In this document: positions 25,909 to 34,882 of the stretch, one piece after another
Layout: each line of letters starts with the position of its first letter
Numbering within the stretch: position 1 is the first letter of the stretch
From: CAVSRC01 sp963798195
Lineage (GTDB): Bacteria; Pseudomonadota; Alphaproteobacteria; Rhizobiales; Kaistiaceae
Direction: 5' to 3'
DNA length: 64,000 nucleotides
Assembly: GCA_963798195.1 (NCBI GenBank)
Contig: CAWCSF010000005.1
Coordinates: 376,402 to 440,401, forward strand
The notes under the pieces: model-generated
Database searches by the model: none
Told to the model about the DNA's origin: nothing
Seen by the model: the letters and a program-made list of their open reading frames with translations, nothing else
Translations under genes and position numbers: made by a program

Positions 25909-26868
25909 TTAGTAGCCGTGCACCTTGTCGACGATGTTCACGAGCGGCTCGCCGTTGACGTAGCGGCGCAGGTTGTCCGCGAAGATGCGATAGCCGCGCA
26001 CCGCCGTCGCCTTGGTGGTGGCGCCGTTGTGCGGTGTGATGATGACGTTGGGCAGGTCCCAGAACGGGCTGTCGGCGGGAAGCGGCTCGACAAGGTGCGC
26101 ATCGAGCCCGGCGCCGGCGATCCAGTCCTCCTTGAGGGCCTTGTAGAGGGCGGCGTCGTCGGCCAGCCCGCCCCGCGAAAAACACACGTAATAGGCCGTT
26201 TTCTTCATGGCCCGGAACTGCGCCTCGCCGATCATGTTCTCGGTTTCCGGGGTCAGCGGCGCGGTCACCACGACGAAGTCGGATTCGGCCATGAAATCGT
26301 TGATCTGGTCGTGCCGGTACATGTGGTCGAAATTCGGCGTCGCCACGTCCTGCCGGCGCAAACCGACGACCCGCATGTGGAAGGCCTTGGCCTTGATGGC
26401 GAGGTCGGCGCCCGAATAGCCGGCGCCGACGATGCCGCAGGTGAGGCCGTTCAGTTCGCCGTGGGTGAAGCGCTCCCACTTGTGCTGGCGGTGGGACTCG
26501 ATCCACCGCATGGCGCCGCGATTGAGCATCAGCATCAGCATCATGGCGTGCTCGGCCAGCGGGATCGCGCCATTGCCCTTGCTGCAGGTCAGCACGACCG
26601 GGCTTTTGACCATGTCCGGGAAGAGCTGCTTGTCCGGCCCGGCCGCCCAGCTGTGGATCCACTTCAGCCGCGCCGCCTTGGGCAGCGCCGCTTCGGACAC
26701 GGCCCCCGTGACGATGTCGGCCTCGGCAATATCCGGCTCCATCTCGGCCGGCTTGGAGAACACGCGGAATTTGGCCTTCGGCGCAATGCCCGAGAGCTCC
26801 TTCAGGCGGGTCTCGTCGATATCCCCGGCCAGGAAGACGGTCAGTCCTTCGCCGCCATTGCCGCTCAT
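25909..26868 (-). CDS. D-2-hydroxyacid dehydrogenase family protein
   Basis: NAD(P)-dependent dehydrogenase (319 residues) reducing 2-keto acids or oxidising 2-hydroxyacids. The Rossmann motif is GIVGAGYSGADLA; the substrate Arg region reads VCFSRGGLADD and the catalytic His region NVIITPHNG, with Glu in LDAHLVEPLP. The nucleotide motif GxGxxG is slightly altered (GAGYSG is still intact). It is the first gene of the leftward operon, divergent from the LacI gene across 164 bases. A role in the metabolism of the imported sugar is inferred. Confidence 0.85.
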   Translation of the reverse strand: MSGNGGEGLTVFLAGDIDETRLKELSGIAPKAKFRVFSKPAEMEPDIAEADIVTGAVSEAALPKAARLKWIHSWAAGPDKQLFPDMVKSPVVLTCSKGNGAIPLAEHAMMLMLMLNRGAMRWIESHRQHKWERFTHGELNGLTCGIVGAGYSGADLAIKAKAFHMRVVGLRRQDVATPNFDHMYRHDQINDFMAESDFVVVTAPLTPETENMIGEAQFRAMKKTAYYVCFSRGGLADDAALYKALKEDWIAGAGLDAHLVEPLPADSPFWDLPNVIITPHNGATTKATAVRGYRIFADNLRRYVNGEPLVNIVDKVHGY

Positions 26869-26926
26869 TTTCGTTTCTCCCCGTCGTTCGGATTGTTTCG
26901 CCCATCAATGCACGGAGAGGCCGCCA

Positions 26927-26962
26927 GGCGCAACTATCGTTGAGCCTTGCGGGCGCAACTAT
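26927..26962. promoter_or_regulatory. Repeated GGCGCAACTAT elements, candidate LacI operators
   Basis: GGCGCAACTAT occurs at 26927-26937 and again at 26952-26962, 25 bases apart, in the divergent region between the hydroxyacid dehydrogenase and lacI genes. The first continues as CAACTATCGTTG (26931-26942), with a CAAC/GTTG dyad. The position suits a regulator that controls both directions. Confidence 0.4.
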
Positions 26963-27032
26963 TGACGCGTGTCGTGCGAGCTTGCATGATCCGGGGAACA
27001 GGTTCCCGCGCGGAACGCCAACCGGATGCGCC

Positions 27033-28088
27033 ATGAAGCGGGTCACCCTCGATCACCTCTCGGCTCACCTGAACCTGTCGAAATTCTCGGTTTCACGGGC
27101 TCTCTCGGGCAAGGCCGGCGTGAGCGACCGCACGCGCCAGCAGGTCTTCGATGCGGCGCGCGAACTCGGCTACGACCATCCGTCGATCGAAAGCTCCGAC
27201 GCGCCGGGCGGACGGCGGCTGAAGCTGCTGATCCCCAGCATCGACGCCGTCTCGAGCCTGTTCTGGGGTGAAGTCGTCGCCGGCGCCGAAGCCGAGGCGC
27301 GGCGCATGGGCTACGAACTGTCCACCCACCTGCTCAGCGACGGCCACGGCGAGCCGCCCGTGCTGCGCGGCATACGCGGCCTGATCGTTGCCGGCCGCCG
27401 CTCGCGCGGATTGAGCGAACCGTACTTCAACGTCGGCCTGCCGGTGACCCTGATCGGCCATCCGACGCCGTTCGAGCAGATCGACTCGGTGCGCGCGTCG
27501 AGCTGGAGCAGCGGTTTCCTCATCGGCCGGCATCTCGCCGAACTCGGCCACCGCCACGTCGCCTACTTCAGCGACGCCCCTGACGACCGTGCCCGCCAGG
27601 AACGCCTGCGCGGACTGCGCGATGCGATGACGCCGGTCGAAGGCGCGACGGTGACCGCCTACGAGTACGAACCGGGAAGCAGCACCGACGGCGTCTTCGC
27701 CCGCTGCTTCGCCGCCGAGAATCTTCCGACGGCCCTGTTCGGCGCCACCGACCTTGTCGCCATGACACTCGCCTGGGGACTGAACGCGGTCGGGCTCAAG
27801 ATCCCGCAGCACATCTCGGTCGCCGGCTGCAACGACAGCGCGGTCGCCAGCCATGTCGGCCTGAAGCTCACCACGATCCGCAGCCCGATGCACAGGGTCG
27901 GCGCTGCCGCGATCCAGATGATGGACTGGCGGCTGGAGCACGCGGCGCCGGACGAGCCGGCGCGGCAGCTTCTCCTCCAGCAGCAATTCGTGCAGCGCGA
28001 GAGCACCGACGCGCCGCACCCGGCGGCGCTGCAGCGCGCCCTCGCCTCGCTCGAGGCGGCGCGCTTCGCCCACGCCGACCAGGAATAG
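27033..28088 (+). CDS. LacI-family transcriptional regulator
   Basis: Sugar-responsive repressor (351 residues). The N-terminal helix-turn-helix is VTLDHLSAHLNLSKFSVSRAL, with hinge region ARELGYDHP, followed by the periplasmic-binding-protein-like domain, ending VQRESTDAPHP. The ATG at 27033 begins directly at the DNA-binding domain. It is divergent from the hydroxyacid dehydrogenase/Opp operon and upstream of the GHL6 hydrolase (82 bases), so it probably controls both transcripts. Confidence 0.9.
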   Translation: MKRVTLDHLSAHLNLSKFSVSRALSGKAGVSDRTRQQVFDAARELGYDHPSIESSDAPGGRRLKLLIPSIDAVSSLFWGEVVAGAEAEARRMGYELSTHLLSDGHGEPPVLRGIRGLIVAGRRSRGLSEPYFNVGLPVTLIGHPTPFEQIDSVRASSWSSGFLIGRHLAELGHRHVAYFSDAPDDRARQERLRGLRDAMTPVEGATVTAYEYEPGSSTDGVFARCFAAENLPTALFGATDLVAMTLAWGLNAVGLKIPQHISVAGCNDSAVASHVGLKLTTIRSPMHRVGAAAIQMMDWRLEHAAPDEPARQLLLQQQFVQRESTDAPHPAALQRALASLEAARFAHADQE

Positions 28089-28170
28089 CACTGCCGCATT
28101 CAGTCGAGCCGGTTTCGGTCCCCGATCCGGGCTCCAAGACAAAAGAAGAAGAACGAGGGAGGAACGGACG

Positions 28171-30249
28171 ATGGATGCTGTCCAGTCAGTGGCAGGTGCG
28201 GCGGGTACGGACGCCTGGTGGCAGCGCCCGTTCCGCATGGTGCAGACCAACCTGCGCCTGACCGACGCCGCGCTCGATCCGAAGCGGCTGGCGCGCCAGA
28301 CGAAGGAGTTCGGCGCCAACATCCTCCTCTTCAACATCGGCGGCATCTACGCGTGGTATCCGACCGACCTGCCACTGCATGCGAAGAACCCGTTCCTCAA
28401 GGGCGACATCCTGCGTGAGATCCTCGACGCGGCCCACGCCGAGGGCATCAAGCTGATCGGCCGCTTCGACATGTCGAAGGCGACCGAGACCGCCTACAAG
28501 GCGCACCCGGACTGGTTCATCCACAACATCCGCGGCGAGCCGCTGGTCTATAACGGCACCTACCAGGCCTGCGTGAACAGCGGCTGGTATCAGGGCTACG
28601 CCCACGACATCCTGCGCGAGGCGCTCGGCCGTTACGAGGTCGACGGCCTGTTCTTCAACATGTTCGGCTATCGCTCGACCAACTACAGCGGCGAGTATCA
28701 CGGCATTTGCGTCTGCGACCATTGCCGCAAGCGCTTCCGCGAGATGTACGGGCGCGAACTGCCCGAGCAGGAGAATTTCAAGGATCCGTCCTACCGCGAC
28801 TACATCGAGTTCAAGGATCGCACCTCGCTCGAACTCGCCGACGACATCTACAAGACGATCAAGGCGACACGGCCAGAAGTGGTCGTCACCGGCCGCCGTC
28901 AGACCTGCGACGTGATCCGCATGGAGGTGCAGCGCGCCGTCGACCGGCCGCAGCCGGAATGGGCCTATCAGGCCGGCGAGCAGGCGCGCTGGGCCTCCGC
29001 CTATGGGCGCGGGAAGGTGTTCGCCAGCACCTCGACCAACTTCCTCGATTTTGCCTGGCGCTACGTGTCGGAAACCGGCGCCTATCACGTGCTGCGCTTC
29101 GCCCAGCAGCTCGCGAGCGGCGCCGCGCTCGACTACTACCTGCTCGGCACCTTCGATCAGGAGGACAAGAAGCCCTTCCCGGCCATCGAGGCGCTCTACA
29201 AATGGCACGCGAAGAACGAGGCGCATTATGTCGGCCTGAAGCCGGCGGCGCGCATCGGCCTCTGGTACTCGCAGGCGAATGCCGACTTCGGCGGCGCGAC
29301 GAAGACGGGCAAGATCGGCAACGCGTGCTTCCGCGGCGCCTATCGCATGCTCGCCGAAGCCCGCCTGCCCTTCGATTTCATCTCCGACGAGCGCGCCGAA
29401 GACTCTGATTTCTCCGACACGCTCAACCGCTACGACGCGATCTTCCTGGCCAACATTTCCTGCCTGGGCGATACCGCGGCGGCGGCGCTCGACGCCTGGG
29501 TAGAGCGCGGCGGTACCCTGATCGCGACCGGCGAGACCGGCGCCTACGATCATCGCGGAACGGCGCGCGACACGCTCGCGCTGGCCTCCCTGCCCGTCTC
29601 GAAAATCACCGACGCGAAGAACGCCATGCGCGGCGCATACTTCCGCGTCGCACCCGGCGAGGTCGATTTCTCGCCAACCGAGCTGATGTATCTCGACGGC
29701 TGGTATTTCGAGGCAAGCGCCAAGGCCGGCGCCGAGCGCCGCCTGACGCTGCTGCCGACGCAGCGCTTCGGGCCGCCGGAGCTTTGCTATCTCGAGGGCG
29801 AGACCACGCTGCCTGGCGTGTTCATCGGCAAGCACGGCAAGGGCACCGCCGTCTACATTCCGTGGCTGCCCGAGTGGCACTACTACCGCGACAGCGTGCC
29901 CGACGAGCGCGAGTTCGTCGTCGACTTCATCCGCCGCCATGCGCCGAAGCCGATGGTCGCCCTTGCCGGCACCGGGCCGGTCGAGGTGACGGTGCAGGAG
30001 CAGCCATCGACGGGCCGCCTGCTGATCCACCTCGTCAACTTCGCCGGCCAGCGCAACAACCTCTACGAGGACCCGGCCGAGCTGCACGGGCTGCGGCTGG
30101 GAATCCGCGAGGAGGTCAAGGGATCGCTGCGCGCGCTCGTTGCCGAAAAGGACCTCGCGCCCGCCGGCAAGGCGGACGCCGATGGCTACCGCTGGGTCGA
30201 CCTGCCGCCGCTCGGTTCGTTCGAGGCGATCTCGGTGTCGCGCGGCTGA
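28171..30249 (+). CDS. GHL6/beta-galactosidase-like glycoside hydrolase
   Basis: A large (692-residue) TIM-barrel hydrolase of the GHL6 (PF14871) type. The N-terminal barrel covers about residues 20-350 (NILLFNIGGIYAWYP, KLIGRFDMSKA, DGLFFNMFG, HGICVCDHCRKRF with a CxxC motif), followed by a beta-galactosidase-trimerisation-like flavodoxin domain (RYDAIFLANISCLGD, GGTLIATGETG) and a C-terminal beta region. There is no signal peptide, so it acts in the cytoplasm on an imported oligosaccharide. GAGGGAGGAA precedes the ATG. The substrate is uncharacterised. Confidence 0.75.
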   Translation: MDAVQSVAGAAGTDAWWQRPFRMVQTNLRLTDAALDPKRLARQTKEFGANILLFNIGGIYAWYPTDLPLHAKNPFLKGDILREILDAAHAEGIKLIGRFDMSKATETAYKAHPDWFIHNIRGEPLVYNGTYQACVNSGWYQGYAHDILREALGRYEVDGLFFNMFGYRSTNYSGEYHGICVCDHCRKRFREMYGRELPEQENFKDPSYRDYIEFKDRTSLELADDIYKTIKATRPEVVVTGRRQTCDVIRMEVQRAVDRPQPEWAYQAGEQARWASAYGRGKVFASTSTNFLDFAWRYVSETGAYHVLRFAQQLASGAALDYYLLGTFDQEDKKPFPAIEALYKWHAKNEAHYVGLKPAARIGLWYSQANADFGGATKTGKIGNACFRGAYRMLAEARLPFDFISDERAEDSDFSDTLNRYDAIFLANISCLGDTAAAALDAWVERGGTLIATGETGAYDHRGTARDTLALASLPVSKITDAKNAMRGAYFRVAPGEVDFSPTELMYLDGWYFEASAKAGAERRLTLLPTQRFGPPELCYLEGETTLPGVFIGKHGKGTAVYIPWLPEWHYYRDSVPDEREFVVDFIRRHAPKPMVALAGTGPVEVTVQEQPSTGRLLIHLVNFAGQRNNLYEDPAELHGLRLGIREEVKGSLRALVAEKDLAPAGKADADGYRWVDLPPLGSFEAISVSRG

Positions 30250-30262
30250 TCGAAGCCGGCGA

Positions 30263-30958
30263 CTAGATCGGCGCCCACAATCCGTCCGGGGTGCGTGCCA
30301 GCGTCGGCGTGTGCATGACGCCCCGCACGCGCTCCGGCCAATTCGGCGCGAACGCCGCGAGCTTGTCGCGCCAGCGATCGGTCTGGAGCATCGCCGCACC
30401 AATTACGATGGGCGCGACATCGATGGCGGCAAGCAGTTGCAGCCCGGCGAGCATGGATGTGCCGCTGCTGATGACGTCATCGACAAGGGCGACGCGCGCG
30501 CCTTGAAGCAACGGCAGCATGCGCGGATCGACGTGCAGCCGCTTCTGCTGGCCGGGCGTCGTGATGGACGAGAGCGGCACCGACAATTCGTCGAGATACC
30601 AGAACTTCCGCGAGGTCCCCAGCGGCACATAGCGACTGTGGGCGAGATGGCGCGCCACCGAAGCCGCGAGCGTCAGGCCCAGCGTCGGCAGGCCGACGAC
30701 GATGTCCGGCTCCAGTGGCGCGAGGCGCGCGGCAAGGTCCGCAGCCAGCGCTTCCTGCACCGCGAAGCTGGCCTGATTGATGATCAGCGAGGCGACCGCA
30801 TGGTGGCTGTGCGGCAGTTGGCGGATGGGCAGCACCAGTTGCCGCCCGTCCGCCAGGGTGGCCGGATAGAACTCGGCAAATCCGCCGTCGACGCGATGGC
30901 TCCCGGCGGGCAGGATCTCCTGCCAGAAATCATGCGGCTTGAAATTGTCCGGCTTCAT
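30263..30958 (-). CDS. Orphan phosphoribosyltransferase
   Basis: Type I PRTase-fold protein (231 residues). The PRPP-binding loop is VALVDDVISSGTSM (about residues 155-168), and the hood/core shows VVGLPTLGLTLAASVARHL. It resembles purine/xanthine or orotate PRTases in outline but is not assignable to a named enzyme. It converges with the GHL6 gene and is divergent from the M20 amidohydrolase (47-base gap). Its closeness to nucleoside hydrolase and adenine deaminase genes suggests purine-base salvage to a nucleotide; this is inferred. Confidence 0.75.
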   Translation of the reverse strand: MKPDNFKPHDFWQEILPAGSHRVDGGFAEFYPATLADGRQLVLPIRQLPHSHHAVASLIINQASFAVQEALAADLAARLAPLEPDIVVGLPTLGLTLAASVARHLAHSRYVPLGTSRKFWYLDELSVPLSSITTPGQQKRLHVDPRMLPLLQGARVALVDDVISSGTSMLAGLQLLAAIDVAPIVIGAAMLQTDRWRDKLAAFAPNWPERVRGVMHTPTLARTPDGLWAPI

Positions 30959-31005
30959 GGTCTTTGTGGTTCGAGACGCGAAAGGGACGGGGAACGGGCC
31001 GCCGC

Positions 31006-32181
31006 ATGCACGTACCAGAAAAAGTCACCGCAGACCTGCCGTTCCTGACCGAGCTCAGGCACGACCTGCATGCCCATCCCGAGCTTGGCTTCGAGGAAAC
31101 GCGCACCGCCGGGATCGTTGCCCGCGAACTCTCCAGCCTCGGCATCGTCGTCCGCACCGGCCTCGGCGAAACCGGCGTGGTCGGCACGCTTCAGGTCGGC
31201 AACGGCACCCGCAGCATTGGCCTGCGCGCCGACATGGACGCGCTTGCCATGCCTGAATTGGCCGAGCGTCCCTACAAGTCCACCGCCGACGGCAGGATGC
31301 ATGCCTGCGGCCATGACGGCCACACGGTCATGCTGCTCGGCGCGGCGCGCTACCTCGCCGCGACGCGCGGCTTCTCCGGCACGGTCCATTTCATTTTCCA
31401 GCCGGCAGAGGAAGGCCGCGGCGGGGCCAGGCGCATGGTCGCCGACGGATTGTTCCGGGATTTTCCCTGCGACGCCGTCTACGGCCTGCACAACATGCCG
31501 GGGCTCGCGGTCGACGAGATCGCCGTGGTCGAGGGGCCGCAGCTCGCCTCCTCCGACAGCTGGCGCGTCACCTTCCGCGGCGTTGGCACCCATGGCGCCA
31601 AGCCGCATCTCGGCAAGGACCCGATCACCGCCGCCGGCACGTTTCTCTCCGCCCTTCAGACCGTGACCGGGAGGGTGGTCGATCCGCTCCAGCCGTCGGT
31701 GGTCAGCGCCTGCTCGCTTCGCGCCGGCGACCCGCGCGCGCTCAACGTCATTCCCGACACGGTAGAGATCGGCGGTACGGCGCGCTGCTACGACGCCCAC
31801 GTTCGCGACCAGCTCGAAGCGGAGATCGGCCGGCTCGCCCGTGGCACGGCGGAGATGTTCGGCATCGCCGCCGACTACCAGTTCGAGCGGCGCATTCCAC
31901 CGGTCGTCAACGACGCCGACGCAACCGCCCGCGCGCGGCGCGCGGCCGAAGCCGTGTTCGGCGATCGTGTGCTGACGCGCTTCCCGCCCTCCACTGCCGG
32001 CGACGACTTCGCCTATTTCGCCGCCGAGGCACCCGGCTGCTACGTGTGGCTCGGCAATGGCCCTGCGGTCGAAGGCGCGCTCCATCACAATTCCGCCTAC
32101 GATTTCAACGATGCCGCCATACCGGCCGGCGTCGCCTGGTGGTCGAAGCTGGTCGAGCTCGAGCTGCAAGCCGCGCCTTAG
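31006..32181 (+). CDS. M20-family amidohydrolase (hippurate hydrolase-like)
   Basis: Metal-dependent aminoacylase/amidohydrolase of the M20D group (391 residues). Motifs are LRHDLHAHPELGFEE, LRADMDALAM, the metal-binding MHACGHDGHTVMLLG, QPAEEGRGGARRM with the catalytic Glu pair, and a late STAGDDFAYF. The internal dimerisation domain is intact. The ATG at 31006 starts just before the family's usual N-terminus. It overlaps the convergent adenine deaminase gene by four bases. Substrates of the family are N-acyl amino acids or related amides. Confidence 0.9.
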   Translation: MHVPEKVTADLPFLTELRHDLHAHPELGFEETRTAGIVARELSSLGIVVRTGLGETGVVGTLQVGNGTRSIGLRADMDALAMPELAERPYKSTADGRMHACGHDGHTVMLLGAARYLAATRGFSGTVHFIFQPAEEGRGGARRMVADGLFRDFPCDAVYGLHNMPGLAVDEIAVVEGPQLASSDSWRVTFRGVGTHGAKPHLGKDPITAAGTFLSALQTVTGRVVDPLQPSVVSACSLRAGDPRALNVIPDTVEIGGTARCYDAHVRDQLEAEIGRLARGTAEMFGIAADYQFERRIPPVVNDADATARARRAAEAVFGDRVLTRFPPSTAGDDFAYFAAEAPGCYVWLGNGPAVEGALHHNSAYDFNDAAIPAGVAWWSKLVELELQAAP

Positions 32182-33959
32182 GCGGTTTCCAGCACGGGGC
32201 TTGTCCGCAGCGTTCCGGTCGAGACGTCGGCGATCCCGCGATCGGTCTGGTGGGGTCCGGCGTTGCAGGCCAGCGTCGCGCCGAAGCATGCCTTGAAGGT
32301 GCGGAGCGGCGGCTCCCAGTCCGCGATCCTGTCCAACGCCGCGCGGATGGCACGGAGTCCGTCGGCGACCATCGCGAGGTTCTGGTCGGACACCAGCCCG
32401 GCAAGCGGCAGGGGCAGCAGCGCATCGACCTTGCCGTCCGAAGCGACGGCGAGGCCGCCGCCCGCAGCGATCACCGCGTTGGCTGCGACCGCCATATCGC
32501 GGGCGTTGCCGCCGAAGACGGTGAGGTTGTGGCTGTCGTGGGAGACGGTGGTGCAGAACGCGCCGCGCCACGTGCCCCAGCCCGTGAGAAACCCGACGCG
32601 CGGCGTGGCATCGCCGCGGCCGTGGCGATGGACGACCGCGATCATCGCCGTGCCGTCCGGTGGGACGACGAAGCCGTCAGCGACTCGCGCCTCGACCTCG
32701 CCCCAGCGCGTAAAGCGCGGCCGGTCGATGGTCGCCAGCCGCACGGTCCGTTCACTGGCGGGCACGCGGAAGGCGTTCTCGGCGAGCGGCGTCAGCTTCA
32801 TCGAACCGCGCAAGGGAGCCGGGTCGTGCTCAGCCATCGGCGCGGTCAATGCGCCGTCGCGCGCGACGAGGTGGCCGTTGGCGAACACATGGGTCGCGCG
32901 GAACTCTTTCAGGTTGGCGAAGACGGCGATGTCGGCGCGCCGGCCTGCCGCGATCAGGCCGAGATCGTTCCGCCCAAGGCGCATCGCCGCGTTCAGCGTC
33001 GCGGCGCGGAGCGCCCATTCGGGCTTGAGGCCATGGCCGACCAGCCGGCGGATGACATCGTCGAGGCCCCCACTGTCCGCCAGATCGTCCGGGAAAACAT
33101 CGTCGGTGCAAAGGGTTACGGTCTGCGGCAACGCGCCGAGCCCGTTCAGCGCGGCGGCGAATTCGGGCAGCAAATAGGCGTGCGAGCCGCGCAGCTCGAT
33201 CGTCATGCCGGCGCGGAGCTTCGCCAGCAGGTCGTCGCCCGACGTGAGTTCGTGGTCCGAGCTGACGCCGGCCGCCATGAACGCTGCAAGGTCGCCGTCG
33301 GCAAGGCCGCGTGCGTGGCCGCAGACGAGCTTGCCCGACGCCAGCCCGGCCTGGACGATGGCGCTCATGCGCGGATCGCGGTCGATGACGCCGCGCATGT
33401 TCATCACCTCGGCGACGCCGCCGATCTCCGGCCACGACAGCATCTCCGCCATCGCGTCGGCGTCGAAATCGGCGCCCGAAAGTTCCAGCCCCGGCGCGGA
33501 TGGCACGCAGGACGGCGCCAGCATGATCGCGCGGAGCGGCAGCTTGCCCGCGGCGTCGATCGCCCAGCGCACGCCCGGCAATCCGAGCACATTGCCGAAC
33601 TCATGCGGGTCCCAGACGATGGTGGTGACGCCACGCGGCACGACGGCGGCGGCGTAGGCGGCCGGCGTCACCATCGAGCTCTCGACGTGCATATGCGTGT
33701 CGATGAGGCCGGGCGACACGTAGCCGCCGGTCGCGTCGATGATCTCTGCCGCGTCGGAGCGCGCACCCGGGGCATGGACGCTGGCGATCAGCGAACCGAC
33801 CAGTCCGACATCGCCAAGGCGCAGTTCGCCGGTCACCATGTCGACCAGCGTGCCTCCGGTAATGAGCACATCGAACGGCGTATCGCCCCGCGCCGCGGCG
33901 ACCGCGCGCGTGCGCAGGGCCGCGTCGTCCAGATCGTGCGGCTCGTGCACTGTGCTCAT
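32178..33959 (-). CDS. ade: Adenine deaminase
   Basis: Amidohydrolase-superfamily enzyme converting adenine to hypoxanthine and ammonia (593 residues, normal length). The metal site HxH is in GLIDTHMHVESS; further signatures are TTIVWDPHEFGNVLG, GVSSDHELTSGDD (His/Glu), TLCTDDVFPDDL and the C-terminal VSHDSHNLTVFG, diagnostic of the Ade family. The ATG overlaps the stop of the nucleoside hydrolase gene (ATGA), so translation is coupled. Some family members prefer N6-substituted adenines, so the exact base is open. It is the last gene of the lacI-importer operon. Confidence 0.92.
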   Translation of the reverse strand: MSTVHEPHDLDDAALRTRAVAAARGDTPFDVLITGGTLVDMVTGELRLGDVGLVGSLIASVHAPGARSDAAEIIDATGGYVSPGLIDTHMHVESSMVTPAAYAAAVVPRGVTTIVWDPHEFGNVLGLPGVRWAIDAAGKLPLRAIMLAPSCVPSAPGLELSGADFDADAMAEMLSWPEIGGVAEVMNMRGVIDRDPRMSAIVQAGLASGKLVCGHARGLADGDLAAFMAAGVSSDHELTSGDDLLAKLRAGMTIELRGSHAYLLPEFAAALNGLGALPQTVTLCTDDVFPDDLADSGGLDDVIRRLVGHGLKPEWALRAATLNAAMRLGRNDLGLIAAGRRADIAVFANLKEFRATHVFANGHLVARDGALTAPMAEHDPAPLRGSMKLTPLAENAFRVPASERTVRLATIDRPRFTRWGEVEARVADGFVVPPDGTAMIAVVHRHGRGDATPRVGFLTGWGTWRGAFCTTVSHDSHNLTVFGGNARDMAVAANAVIAAGGGLAVASDGKVDALLPLPLAGLVSDQNLAMVADGLRAIRAALDRIADWEPPLRTFKACFGATLACNAGPHQTDRGIADVSTGTLRTSPVLETA

Positions 33960-34879
33960 CGGCTCGCCGCCTCCGTGAGCGCCGCGAGGATCAGCGCCCG
34001 CGCCTCCTCGGCCTTCACGTCTACGGCGTATTCGGCATTGAACGCGCCGTGGCTCGCCCGCGTCTCGACCACGGTGCGCCCGCGCGTGTGTGCCCCGCCC
34101 AGTTCCATCTCGATGCGCGCCGGCCGGAACGTCACCAGGTCGGGCCGCACGAAAGCGACGGCGGCGGTCGGGTCGTAGATCGCCATGCCGGGCCTGCCGC
34201 GGCTGACGCCGATATCGATATATCCCGCCAGCATGTCGGCAATCAGGGCAGCAGTTCGGCCCCCTGCGGCGCGTATCCGGGGCACGTCCTGCGGTGTTGC
34301 AACCACCTTTCGGCACACATCCAGATCAACCATCCGCAACGGCAGGCCGTGCGCGAGCACGATCGCAACCGCCTCCGGGTCCGCAAAAGCGTTGAATTCC
34401 GCCGATGCTGTATGGTTGCCGCTGGTCACCCCGCCGCCCATCCACGTCAGATCGGCGATATTGGCAGCAAGGTCCGGCCGCGCCAAAGCCACGGCCGCGA
34501 TGTTGGTGAGCGGCCCAAGCGCCAGGATGCGGCGCGGGCCGTCGTCGCGCTCCAGCCAGGCGCAGAGCCTGGCGAATGCGCCGCGCTCCGCCGGCGGCGG
34601 CGCGTCCGGCAACGTCGCTCCGGCCGTGAGGATGCCGGTCGGGCCAAGGATACGCTCGGCGGTTTCCAGTTTGCCGACCACCGGCAACGCGCGGCCCGCA
34701 CAGATGGGGAATCGCCAGCCGAACGCTTCCGCGGCGCCGGCGGCGTTGCGCTTCACCTGTTCGAGTGGCGTCACGCCGAAGACCAGCGAAACGCCGTCGA
34801 TAGCGGTCTTCGCGTGGTCGACCACGAGAATGGCCGCGATATCGTCGAAGCCCATGTCGGTGTCAATCCACACGCCCAT
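33956..34879 (-). CDS. Inosine-uridine-type nucleoside hydrolase
   Basis: Hydrolyses the N-glycosidic bond of nucleosides to base plus ribose (307 residues). The calcium-binding Asp cluster is DTDMGFDD at the N-terminus, followed by LGPLTNIA and SAEFNAFADPEAV, both family signatures. There is no signal peptide, so it is cytoplasmic. It sits three bases after the ATPase gene and overlaps the adenine deaminase gene (ATGA). Together these give a two-step path from adenosine-type nucleosides to hypoxanthine. Confidence 0.92.
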   Translation of the reverse strand: MGVWIDTDMGFDDIAAILVVDHAKTAIDGVSLVFGVTPLEQVKRNAAGAAEAFGWRFPICAGRALPVVGKLETAERILGPTGILTAGATLPDAPPPAERGAFARLCAWLERDDGPRRILALGPLTNIAAVALARPDLAANIADLTWMGGGVTSGNHTASAEFNAFADPEAVAIVLAHGLPLRMVDLDVCRKVVATPQDVPRIRAAGGRTAALIADMLAGYIDIGVSRGRPGMAIYDPTAAVAFVRPDLVTFRPARIEMELGGAHTRGRTVVETRASHGAFNAEYAVDVKAEEARALILAALTEAASR

Positions 34880-34882
34880 GGA

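Noticed and set aside
32178..34316. Extended adenine deaminase frame
   Set aside because: The upstream extension overlaps the nucleoside hydrolase; ATG 33959 with an ATGA overlap and normal family length is preferred.
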